In this document: positions 1 to 14,100 of the stretch, one piece after another
Layout of the letters: every line of letters starts with the position of its first letter
Numbering within the stretch: position 1 is the first letter of the stretch
Translations under genes and position numbers: made by a program
Assembly (NCBI GenBank): GCA_963971535.1
Contig: OZ020601.1
Location: 24,352,471-24,416,470 of the forward strand
Direction: 5' to 3'
DNA length: 64,000 nucleotides
Source: Notolepis coatsorum
Taxonomy: Eukaryota > Chordata > Actinopteri > Aulopiformes > Paralepididae
The notes under the pieces: generated by a model
What the model was told of the DNA's origin: nothing
Database searches by the model: none
What the model saw: only the letters and a program-made list of their open reading frames with translations

Positions 1-539
1 ACAGAAGGTAATTCATTTAACGTTGAATATCAAGCTTGTATTGCCACATTTAGATGAATAAAACGTTGAAGCTTGTAAAGGCCTGCACTGGGCTGTTTCT
101 CCCCTCATCCCCCTTACTACAGGTGTCCCTGAAACAAAACCATGAATGAATGATGTTTGTCATTACAATAGGCTGAAAATGTTCATCGTTTTCTTGTTCG
201 CCTAATAATGTTAACCAATGGAAAGACACACACACCAACGTTCTTCCGCGATAATTTCCCCCCACAGCTGTCAAGAAAGAAAGAAAATAAAAAAACGCTA
301 ACATACTTTTGCTGATCTGGATTGGTCCTCTGAGCTCCTCTCCAGTCGAGCTGGGTGTTTAAATCCAAAATATTGATAAATCCTCTGCCATTGTTGTGTA
401 ACATGGCATCTCTTCTCTAGTCTTCTTTCTCTGCTTCACGTCAAGTTAAATCTACTCTAGAAGTGAAACTGAAATGAATATATAAATTATGAATAATTAT
501 TTTTCTGTTGTACCGAACTCGTACCGTACCGTGACCACG

Positions 540-598
540 GTGACCCCAAAACCGAGGTATGTACCGAACCGTGGCTTCGGTGTACCGTTACACCCCTA
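540..598. mobile_element. possible hAT end
   Basis: ccgaaccgtggcttcggtgtaccgttacacccctac resembles the right end of a tagggtgtaacggtac-type hAT. No left partner is seen in the window, so extent is unknown. Confidence 0.4.
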
Positions 599-1035
599 CT
601 CTACATACAAATTGTATCTATAGCACCTTTAAGTGAATGAAACTGATCCCAGTCTACGCGCTGGTGGTTGTTCATTTCCGCATCGGTGACCAAATCCCTG
701 TTGTGTAGAAACCCTGATCTGAATGCGTTCTGCTTTTACATCTCCATGGAAACAGAACTGATTGTTACAACGGGATAAGAAGGATCTTTATTATTGTACA
801 GGAAGTGAAACTTGTCAAGGATGCGTCTACAAAGACTAGGCACATACAGTAGCGTGTCTTGTAGTGAGCCAGTTTAAGGATATTTAACTGCCATGAAGAG
901 GAAGGGAAGCATCTAGGGTTATCAGATTAGACATAAAATTAGAAGGAAAAAAATTATTCCAGGTTACAAAATACTGTCAATACCAGTCGGAACAGAAAAC
1001 TAACATTTACACACACTGACAGTGGCCGAACTTTA

Positions 1036-1366
1036 GAATAGAAGAGAATCTGGTTGTTTACCTGTCAACATGTCTGGTGGAATAGCCAAACTAACCTGCC
1101 ACAGACTAAATCTGGTAGTTTACCTGTCAATGTGTCTGGTGGAGTAGCCAAACTAACCTGCCACAGACTAAATCTGGTAGTTTACCTGTCAATGTGTCTG
1201 GTGGAGTAGCCAAACTAACCTGCCACAGACTAAATCTGGTAGTTTACCTGTCAATGTGTCTGGTGGAGTAGGCAATCTAACCTGCCACAGACTAAATCTG
1301 GTAGTTTACTTGTCAACGTGTCTGGTGGAGTAGCCAAACTAACCTGCCAGATTAAATGGATCAGTA
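1036..1366. repeat. 62-bp tandem repeat, about 5 copies
   Basis: Units share gtctggtggagtagccaaac and accatgcc-like taacctgccacagac. They lie downstream of the rwdd1 stop, possibly in its 3' UTR or beyond. Confidence 0.92.
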
Positions 1367-2031
1367 TTTGGACTGGTGGTAGTTTCCCACCCTGACTGCA
1401 GTAGAAGACAGCGGTTCTCAACTTGGGGAGTTTGGAGCCCTCAGGGGGTCATCATGTTTATCATCTTTGGCACAGATGCTTTCTTCTTGAGAAAATAAGG
1501 AATATTTAAAGTCTAAAGTCCTCCTCAAGTTATTAATAAAGTTAAATAACCTGAAAGGGAAAATAAAATACATTATTTTGGGTCCAAGTTCACCATTCTG
1601 TCTATGCTTGAGTATGTAGGGAGGGTCACTAATAGGAATCCTTCTATTCTTAGGAGTCGTGAACCAAAAAGGTTGAGAACCACTGGTAGGATAGTGTTAA
1701 CTCACTGCTGCCCTCTGGTGGACAGCCATGGTTTTTCTCCAACTGTAATCTTAAGGCCAGGGAGTTGTTTCAAGTCATGCATTACATCAATTCAGCAACA
1801 GACGCAAGTTTAACATACATCTGTTGATTTAATCGCTCCCAAGGTATGAATGAATAATCAAGGCTGCGTAAAACCCTTTCGACTCACAACCCAACCATCA
1901 CTTAAGAGTCTTTATCCCTAGAAAATAAACATGGGGGTTGGTTGGTCTTGGTCAGATGGCGATATATTCCATCTGGTGACGAGGGGGTTAGTCTTGTCTT
2001 AATGACGAGAGTCCTCGCTCTTATTCCTGCC

Positions 2032-2144
2032 TCAGTCCTCATCGCTGCCCATCGCTAAAGGGTCAAAGTCCGGGTCGTCCTCATCCAGGTCCAAGTCTTC
2101 GATGTCCTGGAACAGAGACTCGTCCACCTCAACGCTGTTCCCGC
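2032..2144 (-). CDS. rwdd1: RWDD1 coding exon 7 and stop
   Basis: 113 nt after a ctccag acceptor. It encodes [18 protein letters not shown] and an Asp/Glu-rich tail, then TGA at 2032-2034. Confidence 0.94.
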
Positions 2145-5100
2145 CTGGAGCAGAGGCAATGAGACAAGAATTTTATGAATCACTTAAAACATGAACTGTA
2201 CATGAACTGTCTATTCTCCATGTCTAGTGTCTACACAAACTATGGATGCAACATGTAATAGCCTTGTGACAAACCGTCAAAAAGGGCTTTCGTTTTTGAG
2301 ATACCCCTACCAGAGGTAGAACAAAACGGAACATTTTCCTCGTCTCTAAGGCCTCCCATATATGAAGTGGATTCTTGTATAAAAATTTTTACTGATTTTT
2401 TTTTAAATTGATAGAAAATTTGATACATCCCAAAACTAAACAAAGAGCTCAAATAAAGCCTGGCCATATGGGAGTTGAGGCATATGAACTCACTTAAATT
2501 AATAACACAAGCTTGGGATATACCTCTACATTGATTGATTGAAAACAGATTGCAGAATGGGTACAATACAGTACGGCTCAATACACACAATTGTTAACCC
2601 TTTCACTGCCACACGACAGAAGGTTAACCCTTTACTATCACACAACCGACGGTCGCCGTGAAAGGGTTAACCGTTTTGGTAGTGCAGCAGCGAAAGGGTT
2701 AAGGGGATGCAGACCTTGTTTACATCAGGGTCCCCCATTTTCAATTCATAAGGACATTTATGACATACACAACATAGATATACAGATATATAACATGACA
2801 TTTATGACATACATGACATACAAGTATACAGTACTGTTACATTTGTGACATACAAGATATGTAAATATACAGTACTGTTAACACTTTGACCGCCGGGGTT
2901 AAATTCATAATTTACCATCCCTCGCCAGCCCTATTTAACATGGAGAAGTTCCCCTTCTTTGCAGGGCTATAACTTTTTAAATTGTATTGCTAAATTGACA
3001 TTACCATGGCCCATTCAAAGTCCTATATCTATTGTTCAGGGTGTAGCAACGTTATACTTTTTCATTCACATATTCATACTAAAATACGGTCTAAAGTATA
3101 AGTATGTTTTTATCGTTTTCTGCAGCTTTCTCCAGAACGTGATTTATAGCCCTAAATGCATTATATTGATGATTGTATACAGTTTGATAGCAATCGGCGC
3201 GAGATAAAAAATTTCAACTGCACGTACTTCTAGAAGTTACTACGTATGATCTGATGTTGACCGGATGGGCGGGGGGTCGTTTATAATTCCGTGGGCAACG
3301 TTATATCATTCATCTAGTGTGGGTGATATGATCATTAGAGCAGTTAGTATAGAAGACATTAAAAAATAACGCTGAAACTCACCGTAGCTTCCTCTCGCCG
3401 TTGGGAGATGAGCGTGGAACAGAATTTTTTCTATTATGGGATGTAGAAATACCCGATCCATTTCCAGGTTGTATAATAGTATATACGTCCAAATCATGTT
3501 TATCGAGTTATTGGCAACGGATCGCTATCCATTGTGTCGAGATCGAGTCCCGGGACCTATAGCGAGTGATCGGACCAAATTGAAATGAGCACCAGCTTCC
3601 ACTTCCCGTTTCTTCCCTGGGCGATCAGGCCGATCGGCCACCAGATGGCGCTCTTGAACCGTTAGAGTTGATAGGGGCTCACCAGTACATCTCATGTCTC
3701 CGGGGTTCGATCACAGATTTTTGAAATATTGATATCAAAAGACGCTGTCCAGCGTCAACGGCAGAATGAGCATTGATTGAACAGACCTTTGCCCCACAGG
3801 TCTGAGAAGAGGACCTGCACATTTTACTTGTTCCCCAAACTCTTTTGCATGGCCCGATTTAAAATGATTCACGACAGTAGACATAATGCTAACGTTAGCA
3901 GGAGCCATATAGCCAGCCCAGTAGTACTATGACCCGGACGAGCAAGGCATATGTTGCCGCGAGTGACGTCACGGCCGTGCTAGCGTCTGATAAGCTTTTT
4001 TTATTCGTGTGTGCATGTTATTCGTGCATGGACCTTTTTAACCCTTTCTGAGTGGCATTTCCGGCGTCAAATGGAAAATAATAAATAATAAAATTAAATA
4101 CCAATGATGTAAACTACCCATAATTGAAGAGTAGGGTTTAACCTGCAAGTTGGGCTTTAAAGCCTTTACTTTTCACACACACAAGTTTATTTTGCCAGAG
4201 GAATCAAACCATTATTATTTTTATCAAAAAGGACGTTACTGGAGCACACTGATCACCTTTAGAAAAACTTGAATAAGGTGCAAAAGATCAATCTGCTGAT
4301 TATAGGCTAGAGCAGGGGTGGGCAACTTTGTATATGGTGAGAGCCACTAAATGTCCACACTCAATCTGGGGGGCCGCATTGTTTATCGGCAGTCCCGCCA
4401 GTAGTACCCCATCACTCAAATAGTCCATAATAGTCACAGATGTGATAAATAACGCATATAAATTATAATAATTTGTTGTAACTTTGTTTTTATTCCATTT
4501 AGTAATGCTTCATTTCAACTTTATGAATTTATAAATACAGCTGAATTTGAAAGTATTGCTGTGTAACCCAAATATATATACAAAAATTACAAATTATAAT
4601 TAAGGCTTCTATTCAAATAAATGTATGAACTTAAAGCCCACTGCTCAACAAACACAAAGCAGCATTCCTGCTGCATTTCACTACAACAGTAAATCAAAAG
4701 TGCAATAATAAATGATTGTTAAATGTATAAACTTTTATCCTGCTACTAAACAAAACATTCCTGAGTGCCTCAAACTGGCATGACATTCACCCTCCCCCCA
4801 CAGTGGGTCAATAATGGTTCTGTCTTTAATGAGACACTTGTGGTCTCTCCTGTTGGCGCACAATAGAAGGAATGTCAACTTCAATGTTTGTGGATGCGAT
4901 CTGCATCAGATGAAATAACGTTTCATTTTTGTGTGCGCGCGCATGCACATCCGTGCGCGTACTTCTGCTCAGAAAAGTGCTGGGACGGCGTGGTACCGCG
5001 TGGCATGACCACTGCACCCCTGATTATTAGTGACCCACAATAGATTGAAATTATGTTAGCGAACTTACCTAAACGCCACTCTGCCTTAGAAGCCTGGCGA

Positions 5101-8100
5101 ATCCTGTGTGTTTTCCTTTCATTGCGGGTGCTCCATCGGTAACAACAGTGGACAGTTTATCAAACCCCCCATATTGCTGCACGGCACTTTCAACAGTGTC
5201 GAATATGTCCACACTAGGGCTGACCCCTATTAGTCGAATAGTTGACTAATCGATCGAAAGGAGCCATAGTCGACTGCCAACCTCTTAGTCGAATGCAAAA
5301 AATATATATATATAAATATTGGCCTGGGGCCGCATGGAGCGTGGGTGAGGGCCGCATGCGGCCCGCCAGTTGCCCCTCCCTGGGCTAGAGAAAGGAGAGG
5401 GTCCTTGTCTGAACATGTTTAGTGTGTGAACTCTCAAGTTTGACTCATTATCAAAATAAACTCAAGTGGATGTAAATTTCAATAAAAGGTGTCCTATTTC
5501 AATTTCAACCCGATTCAACTAATGTTTTAATGTTTCCATATATGGAATATGTATCAATATATTAACATTATGTAATGCTACCAGTACTTTTACTCAAATT
5601 ACTTTTCTCTGCAGTAACATTACTTGAGTTGAATTTGTCAGTATTCATCTCACCTAGGGATGCCCCCCGAAACCCGGTTCTAAACGGGAACCGGTTCTAA
5701 ATTAGAAAAAAACAGAGTATTGATAAGATCCAACGTTATCGGTTCTGCTATCGGTAGGTACTCGAGAAATTATGGAGTTTTTTTCAGAGGAATTTAAAAC
5801 ATTGCAAACGAATCTTGTTTGCCGCTTTCTCTATCTCTGGTCTCTCTCTCTTTCTGCGCGAGCAGCGGGGCTGTGCTGTGCTCTTACACACACGCACATA
5901 CGGGTCAGTTAGTAGCCTACAACTTGAGTTGTTCTGAAGCACATAGACAGCTCTGCTCTCATCATAGCGGAGAGAACGAAACGTTTGAAAAAAGCATGCA
6001 TAGCACGACCTGTGTAATATTAAGTTACACTGCTATCTTAATGTTAGCAAGCTAAGCATGCATAGCGCGACGTATGTAACATTAAGTTACACTGCTATCT
6101 TAACGTTAGCAAGCTAAGCATGCATAGCGTGACCTGTGTAACATTAAGTAACTTGTGTTCCGTGGGGAAAGACCGTTCATCACTGCATACAACTTGGTTT
6201 AATCCAAACGTCCATTCAGAAACTTTGTATTATGAAATTATTCTGGGATGTCTGACTATTTCCCTATGCCTTGGTGCGAGTTCAGCTGACACTGTTGACA
6301 CGCCCACTACGGCTCACACACACACACACAAACAAACAAACAAAAACAAAAACAAAAACAAAACCAGATCTTACCATCTTCAAGGAACTGTATATCTGAT
6401 GTGTCCAGGTTGTGGTCTGTTTCAAATAGTTTTTTGCCTGGTAAGAAGAAGAACAATAAATAAAGATGAATACATTTTAGAAGTTAATTTCACATGTTCC
6501 TGTTTTTAGATGGGAGTCAGATTAAATTTGATTCAGGGTGTTTTAGTAAAAAGGGTTTAGTCAGTTTGATTCTGGGTGTTTTAATAAAACATATTTAGTC
6601 AGTTTAATTCAGGGTGTTTTAGTAACGAGTCTTTAGTCAGTTTGACTCGGGGTGTTTTAGTAACAAGTGTTTAGTCAGTTTGATTCAGGGTGTTTTAGTA
6701 ACAAGTGTTTAGTCAGTTTAATTCAGGGTGTTTTAATAAAGTGTTTAGTCAGTTTAATTCAGGGTGTTTTAATAAAGTGTTTAGTCAGTTTGATTCAGGG
6801 TGTTTTAGTAACAAGTGTTTAGTCAGTTTAGTAACAAGTGTTTAGTCAGTTTGATTCAGGGTGTTTTAGTAACAAGTGTTTAATCAGTTTGATTCAGGGT
6901 GTTTTAATAAAGTGTTTAGTCAGTTTGATTCAGGGTGTTTTAGTAAAAGGTTTTTAGTCCATTTGATTCAGGGTGTTTTAGTAAAACGTGTTTAGTCAGT
7001 TTGATTCAGGGTGTTTTAGTAACAAGTGTTTAGTCAGTTTGATTCAGAGTGTTTTAGTAAACAGTGTTTAGTCAGTTTGATTCAGGGTGTTTTAGTAACA
7101 AGTGTTTAGTCAGTTTAGTAACAAGCGTTTAGTCAGTTTAGTAACAAGTGTTTAGTCAGTTTGATTCAGGGTGTTAGTAAAAGTGTTTACCTGTCAGTTT
7201 GCCTTTCCCTGCCTCAACTTCTTCTTTCTGATGTTTGCTCCTTATATCAGCCATCTCCAACTCAAACCTCGCTTTCCACGCCAAGAAGTTTTCAATCGTG
7301 ACTACTGTGCCTTGGAAAAGCACCTATCATTCATTCACACACACACAACACACAACACACACAACACACACACACACACAAGGGGCAGGTGAGAGCAAGG
7401 CCGAGAGCAAGGCTATTGAAAGGCCCTTTGGAATATTAAACCATTGTCATCACAGTATCAGTACATTACTTACCACTATTATACATCTGCTGCTAATGTA
7501 AGTGTGCTGCTAATATACTGTACGTCTGCTGCTAATATACCGTGTCAGCTGCTAATATACTGTACGTCTGCTGCTAATATACTGTACGTCTGTTGCTAAT
7601 ATAAGTGTTGCTAATATAAGTCTGCTGCTAATATACTGTATGTCTATTGCCAATATAAATCTGCTGCTAATATGTGCCTGCTGTTAACACATTGAGAGCT
7701 ATGCCCATATGACCAAATTAGGCCGTTCCGTGCCAGCGCTTTAGTCAATGTGAGAGGACGGGGAAATTTGCGAACGCTTAAAATATATATGGCTATGGGT
7801 CTAATAAACCCATCGCTTATCAATGACTTGCTTGCAGTCAACATGTACAAAACGGATTGTTTTTTCATTGGTACATTTCCGTTTTATACCGTTTTGAATA
7901 CAAGTATAGTTTGAGATTTCTAGTAATTCCAGAGAAATCTGCGATAATAGCTCTTTAGTGGAATATAACGTTATTTTCAGCCCGGTTGTTTATTCATTTC
8001 ACGGCAATCCATCTGCTCAACATATCAACCCATACTAAATAAAGCCGTTACTGACGATCAAGGAATTCTAAACGACCCCCCCCCCCTTTCCTTCACGCAT

Positions 8101-11100
8101 GATGAAGCATAATGTATACCGATCATATACATTTGAATTTTTTATATATAGCGTGTATAGGAAAGAAACGCCAATCGATAATCTATCATATGCGTCAGGG
8201 CCTATAACTCGCGTTTTAGGAATTACTGCAGAAAACCTTAAAAACATACTTATATTCTCGACGGTATTAACACAACAATGTATGAATGAAAAAATATAAC
8301 GTTCCCACATCCGGAACGATAGATACCCGATGTTGAATGGGCCATAGTAATGTCGATATAGCTATAATATTTAAAAAGTTATAGCCCTGCAAAGAAGGTA
8401 AACATCTCCATAGGGTTACAGCACTGGCAGACTGGGCATAAGGATGGGCATACTGCGTGGCAATCAAAGTGTTAACACTTCCAGTGCCGTTAACGTAGAA
8501 CTACGTTTCTGTGGCCCAGTGCTTGAGTGCCGGCCACGTCACAGAAACGTAGATCTACGTTTTTGCTTCGGTATTTCTTTTATTCGCTATTGCCATTCAT
8601 AATTCATCGGGGCACCTTGTGCATGCTGTTATGAATGTGTCTGAGCTGGCAGACGGTCAATACCGCCCTCTAACGCCTTCGGCCGCTATTGCACTCCATT
8701 ATAAATGATGTAGTTTCTTTTCTCTACCGAGCTGGGGCGTGGCAAGCGCTTGTAGGGATGGCTTGGACAACTGACCCCGCCCGCCCGAGCGCCCCGCTAC
8801 AAGCCCCATTTCATGGGTGCACGAGGAGACATAATACCAATAATCTAGCGTTGATTTCAGGAAGATTCGATAATCAGGCGAAAAATGACAACGTGATAAC
8901 TGGATTCCACTAAAGGGCTATTTTCGCGTCTTTTCCTGGGATTACTAAGAATCACCCAAACTATACTCAAGTTCAAGTTTCAAGTTTCTTTATTAGTTGT
9001 CATACAGAAGGACAGAATACTTTTATACAAAATGCTTCTTTCTGTTACGCTCCAGAGACTGTGCTAGACAAAAATAGATAAGTATAAAATAAGTATAGCA
9101 AGTATAAAATAGAAGTCAAGTACGTAGACAAAAGTGTTCAGTATATACATATATACAATGCTCAATGCAGAGTAGAAGTAACTGAGTTACCATACAATAT
9201 ACTATACAGTGCAAAGCAGAAATGGGATGAGGTACAATTTAGGTACAATTTACAGTAAGGTGTAATGAGGTATGGGTTGTAGTGCAAATTCTTTACCAAT
9301 AAATATAAAGTGTGTTTAGGTGTTCTAAAGTGGTTAAAGTGGGTGCTGCAGTGAGTTGTTTGTTTAAAGTGAGTGTGTGCGTGTGGATGTGTGTGCTGGG
9401 AGTGCATTCGATGGTTGTTACATAGTGTTATTGTTCGTTGAGCATCCTGATGGCCTGGGGATAGAAGCTTCTTCTGAGTGTGTGTGTGTGTGGTCCATGT
9501 CAAGTCCTTGGATACAGGGAGCTAAATTAACTTTTTGACTCACCGGCCAGTGGCGGGTAGATGGGAAGAATCTACCCGCCAAGCAGATTTCTTAACTGCC
9601 AACTTTTTTTTGATAAAATATATATATTATATAATAATACTTGTAGTTGTATTATCTGCGAGACATCGCCACCTCGCTGTCTGCAAACAGCTCCACTGTC
9701 TGTGTGTATACTCTAGTGGCCTCCAGCTCCAGCAAGGATTCTCCGGCGCTACAGCTGGACCCTAAACTCTTACATTCAGCATGAAAGGATTCTCCTACCC
9801 TGCACCTGGACCCTAGTCAGCAGCGCTGCAGCCCTCATGCGATGTAACTGGACACTTGCAGTTGTTTATGTCGGGAGCTATCAGAAGCTAGCCAGCTGGA
9901 TAACGTTACACAATGCCTCATGTATTAAACTAAAAGTGAATCGTTGACTGGGTCATTTTGTAACAGTAGCTAACATCAGCTCACGGAGGTCTCTCTGACT
10001 AGAGTAGACTAACATCAGTCACGGTGACTGTGTGTTTACATGCAGCATACAGAAACAGGTAGGGGAGGTTTAGGAGCAGCAATGCGCTCAGACAGCGAGT
10101 GAGAACTCCGCTCAGAATTGGATCATGATTTTCGGTTTTCACATGACCATTTGATTGGCCGCCACACGGCGGTCAGTCCTCTAAGTGGGAGGCGCCAAAC
10201 GTAAAAACTGCCCGCAAATGGCGGGCGGCGCTCTCTAGTTTCGGTCCCTGCTTGGATATGTGGACTCCGAGGTACTTAAAACTGTTCACTCTCTCAACCG
10301 GTGCCCCGTCGATGCTGAGGGGGCTGTAGTCCCTGACCCTTGACCTCCTAAAGTCCACAATCTCCTCCTTTGTTTTGCTGACGTTCAGGGAGAGGCTGTT
10401 CTCTTGACACCATCCCGCTAGAACCTTGACCTCCTCCAGGTAGGCCCTCTTGTAGTTTGCAGAGATCAGGCCCACCACTACTGTGTCGTCAGCCAATTTG
10501 ATGATTGTGTTGTTGTTCCGCTGTGCCACACAGTCATGTGTGTACAGGGAGTAGAGGAGGGGACTCAGAACACAGCCCTGGGGGGCCCCTATGTTGAGAG
10601 TGATGGATGAGGAGGTGCAGTTGCCTGCTCTCACCACCTGGGGTCTGCCCGTCAGGAAGTCCAAGACCCACTGGCAGAGGTCATAGTTCAAGCCCAGGTC
10701 CCTGAGCTTGGCTATGAGTTTGGAGGAGACTATGGTATTGAATGCTGAGCTGTAGTCAATGAACAGCATTCTCACATAGTTCCCCTGCCTCTTGTCCAGG
10801 TGTGATGCTGCTGTGTGCAGCACATGGGCTATGGCGTCCTCCGTGGACCTGTTGGGGCGGTATACAAATTGCAGGGGGTCCAGGTTGATGGGGAGGGAGG
10901 AGCAGATGTAGCCCGAAACGGTATCAAACGGAAATGTACGGATGAAAAAACAATCTGTTTTTTGCATGTTGACCAGAAGCAACTCAGTGACAATCGACGG
11001 CGTTATTAGATCCATAGCTATAATATAAAATATAGTTTTTAGCAGTGCAAACACGCCATTCTATCCATTAAATTGAACACTGGCACTGAAGGCCCACAGT

Positions 11101-14100
11101 GCCCCCTGCTGCCTGGCAATCAAAGTGTTAACTGTGCTTTCCTGCATTCATATTTCGGCTCATCCCTAAATATGCACAGTCATTGTGTAAAGAAATGTAA
11201 AACTCATAACAATTCCATGGAATGGACAGAATGGACAGTAGACTGCAGAGGAAAGGAAGACAGTTAAATCTATTTCTCTCATTAGTCTCCTGCACCAAAA
11301 GGAAACCAGGGCTGGACATGGCTGTGCAGTGTTGTGCACATGGGATCATCCTGTGGAATTAGTCTACATGTTTATTTATTTATTTAGTTTTTCTGCACAT
11401 ACCTTCTCAGCTTCCTCTGCCTCCCTCTCTTTCCTCTGCTTCTCTTCTTCTCGTCTGTGTTTGATCAGGTCGACTGTTTCATTCAGTTTCTCCTGAACCG
11501 CCGTCACCAGGGTGAAGATCATAACCATGCCCAGGTTCTCTTCTGCCTAGAACCAAAACACATAGATGTTGTTGTACAACAACGGTCAATTCCCGTATCT
11601 CATGAGATCCTCGTCCTTACCTACAAATCCCTCCATGCCCTTGCCTACAAACTTTTGGGGACAGAGCCTTCAACGTGGCGCCCCCCCTCCCCTCCTAGTT
11701 CCCAGTGTATTGTGTCTGTTACTATGGAGTATTGTAATTGTAATTGTAATGAACCAAAAGAGAATGTAAATGATTATTATTTAAAAGAAATGATAATAAT
11801 TGGGATGTTTGATATTGGCTTTTTTACCGGTACGATATACCGATATTGTCCAACTCTTATTTCCGATACCGATTATCAATCAATACGGATATATGCAGGG
11901 TTTCTCCCCCCAAAAAACTGAATAATTTCAGGTAATTAACATTACATATCTCTTGTCGTGGAATTAACACAACATTATGCATACTTTTGACAATAAATAA
12001 AATCAGAATTTGTTCTTACTTGCTTGCCTGGGTAAATAAAGGTTAAATAAATGTAAAAAGAAAATGAAAAAAAACAGATACCGATAATTTCCGATATCAC
12101 ATTTTAATGCCAATATCGGCCGATAATATCGGTAGGCCGATAATATTGGACATCCCTAAAAATAATCCATCTTTGATTGTGAATAACACCATGCTAACAT
12201 TGACCAGATGTGAGAGATTGCCACTGAGCTCATTCAGCACCTTCTTGAGATCAAGTGTACTAAAAATCTAAAAAAAATTAATAAAGGGCAGATGATTTAC
12301 AGGGTTTTTTGTAGATACAATACTGACTTTTGCCATCCGGACACATGCTATTTGAAATATGAATATAGAATATCAGGCCTATAAATTACCTTATTATGGC
12401 TGAGTCATACATCTATGGATCGGGCAGAGTTAAATCTGAATTTAGTATCACCAGGCGCCCGTTACAGGGCAGCAAAGTCCGTGAATGAAATCGACTGCAT
12501 TACTTTTGTATAATGTCCATAGTGCCGTCATTTTTCAGTTTTTTTTTTCTAGATGTTCACAGAAAGGTAAAGAAACAATATACGTTGTATTTTATGGCAA
12601 TAACGTTCAGTTATTTTTTTTGACCCGTAAAATATAGTCACAAAAGTAACATCAATGGGTTTTTTTCTTTTTTCATGTCAGCCGGCAGCTTTGCAGCTTT
12701 AACAGCGGCTGGTGTGAGCTGGGTAGTGTAGTTTTATGAAATGTTGACGTCCATCGAAAGCCCTGGGTTTCCTCTTTCTTAACACATTGGGCGCCGTGCA
12801 TTGTACCCATCATTGGGTCCAGTCTGCCACCGCTGTGAGCCTATGGAGATGTTTACCTTCTTTGCAGGGCTATAACTTTTTAAATATTATAGCTATATTG
12901 ACATTACTATGGCCCATTCAACATCGGGTATCTATCGTTCCGGATGTGGGAACGTTATATTTTTTCATTCATACATTGTTGTGTTAATACCGTCGAGAAT
13001 ATAAGTATGTTTTTAAGCTTTTCTGCTGTAATTCCAAAAACGCAAGTTATAGGCCCTGAAGCATATGATAGATTATCGATTGGCGTTTCTTTCCTATACA
13101 TGCTATATTATAAAATTCAAATGTATATGATCGGTATACATTATGCGTGAAGGAAAGGGGGGGGGGGGGTCGTTTATAATTCCTTGATCATCAGTAACGG
13201 CTTTATTTAGTATGGGTTGATACATTGATCAGATGGATTGCAAACAAAGAAATGGACAATCAAGCTGAAAATAACGTTAGATTCCTCTAACCGTTCGCCG
13301 ATGAGACTGGAGGAAAAATATTCCAATTATTTGACATCGATCTGCTAGATCCATTTCCCGTTTGTATGACGCAATAAACACCGAAATCATATAGATTATT
13401 GCGTTTCGAAAGCGATCCCATGCACTCGAGTGTTTGTCTGGACCCACGGAACAAGATATTACTGCCGGAGGGATTTCCTCGATGCACCAGCGCCACTTCA
13501 AAATTGCGAGAGTGACCCCTCTGCACAAAAAGGGCAGCAAATTAGACCCAGGCAACTACCGCCCTGCTTATATTCTTACCTCCATCTCGAAAGTCATGGA
13601 GAAAATAGTCTACGAACAGGTCGAAAAGTACCTGGCGGAAAGAAATCTAATCTACGAATTCCAATCTGGCTTCAGAACGTCCCACTCCACTGACACATGC
13701 CTCCTCTATTTGAACGACCACATCAAACAAGAGGTGGACGCGGGCAAATACAGCGGCATGGTCATGCTGGACCTACAAAAGGCCTTCGACACTGTCAATC
13801 ACTCCATTCTGATTGACAAGCTAAAAGCAATTGGTTTTGATAGTGAGCTGGATGCAATCCTACCTGGAGGGGAGAGAACAGATGGTAGAGGTAAACGGTA
13901 CTCTATCCCCCCCCCTCACAGTAAGCTGTGGTGTTCCACAAGGAAGCATACTAGGACCACTACTCTTCCTAATTTATGCAAATGACATGTCGTCAGCCTG
14001 TGACTGCAACTTGTTCCTGTTTGCGGACGACTCAGCCCAGCTGGTCTCTGACAAGAACAAGTTGCAGGTTGAAAAAACCCTCAGCTCGGAACTAGGCAAA

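Larger units (their letters stand above)
8476..11127. mobile_element. TTAA element F containing a LINE and a hAT
   Basis: TTAA at 8472-8475 (shared with B) and 11128-11131. Ends cacttccagtgcc and ggcaatcaaagtg. 10925-11127 is the reverse complement of the left part of B. The LINE at 8966-10919 and its hAT lie inside. Confidence 0.75.
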
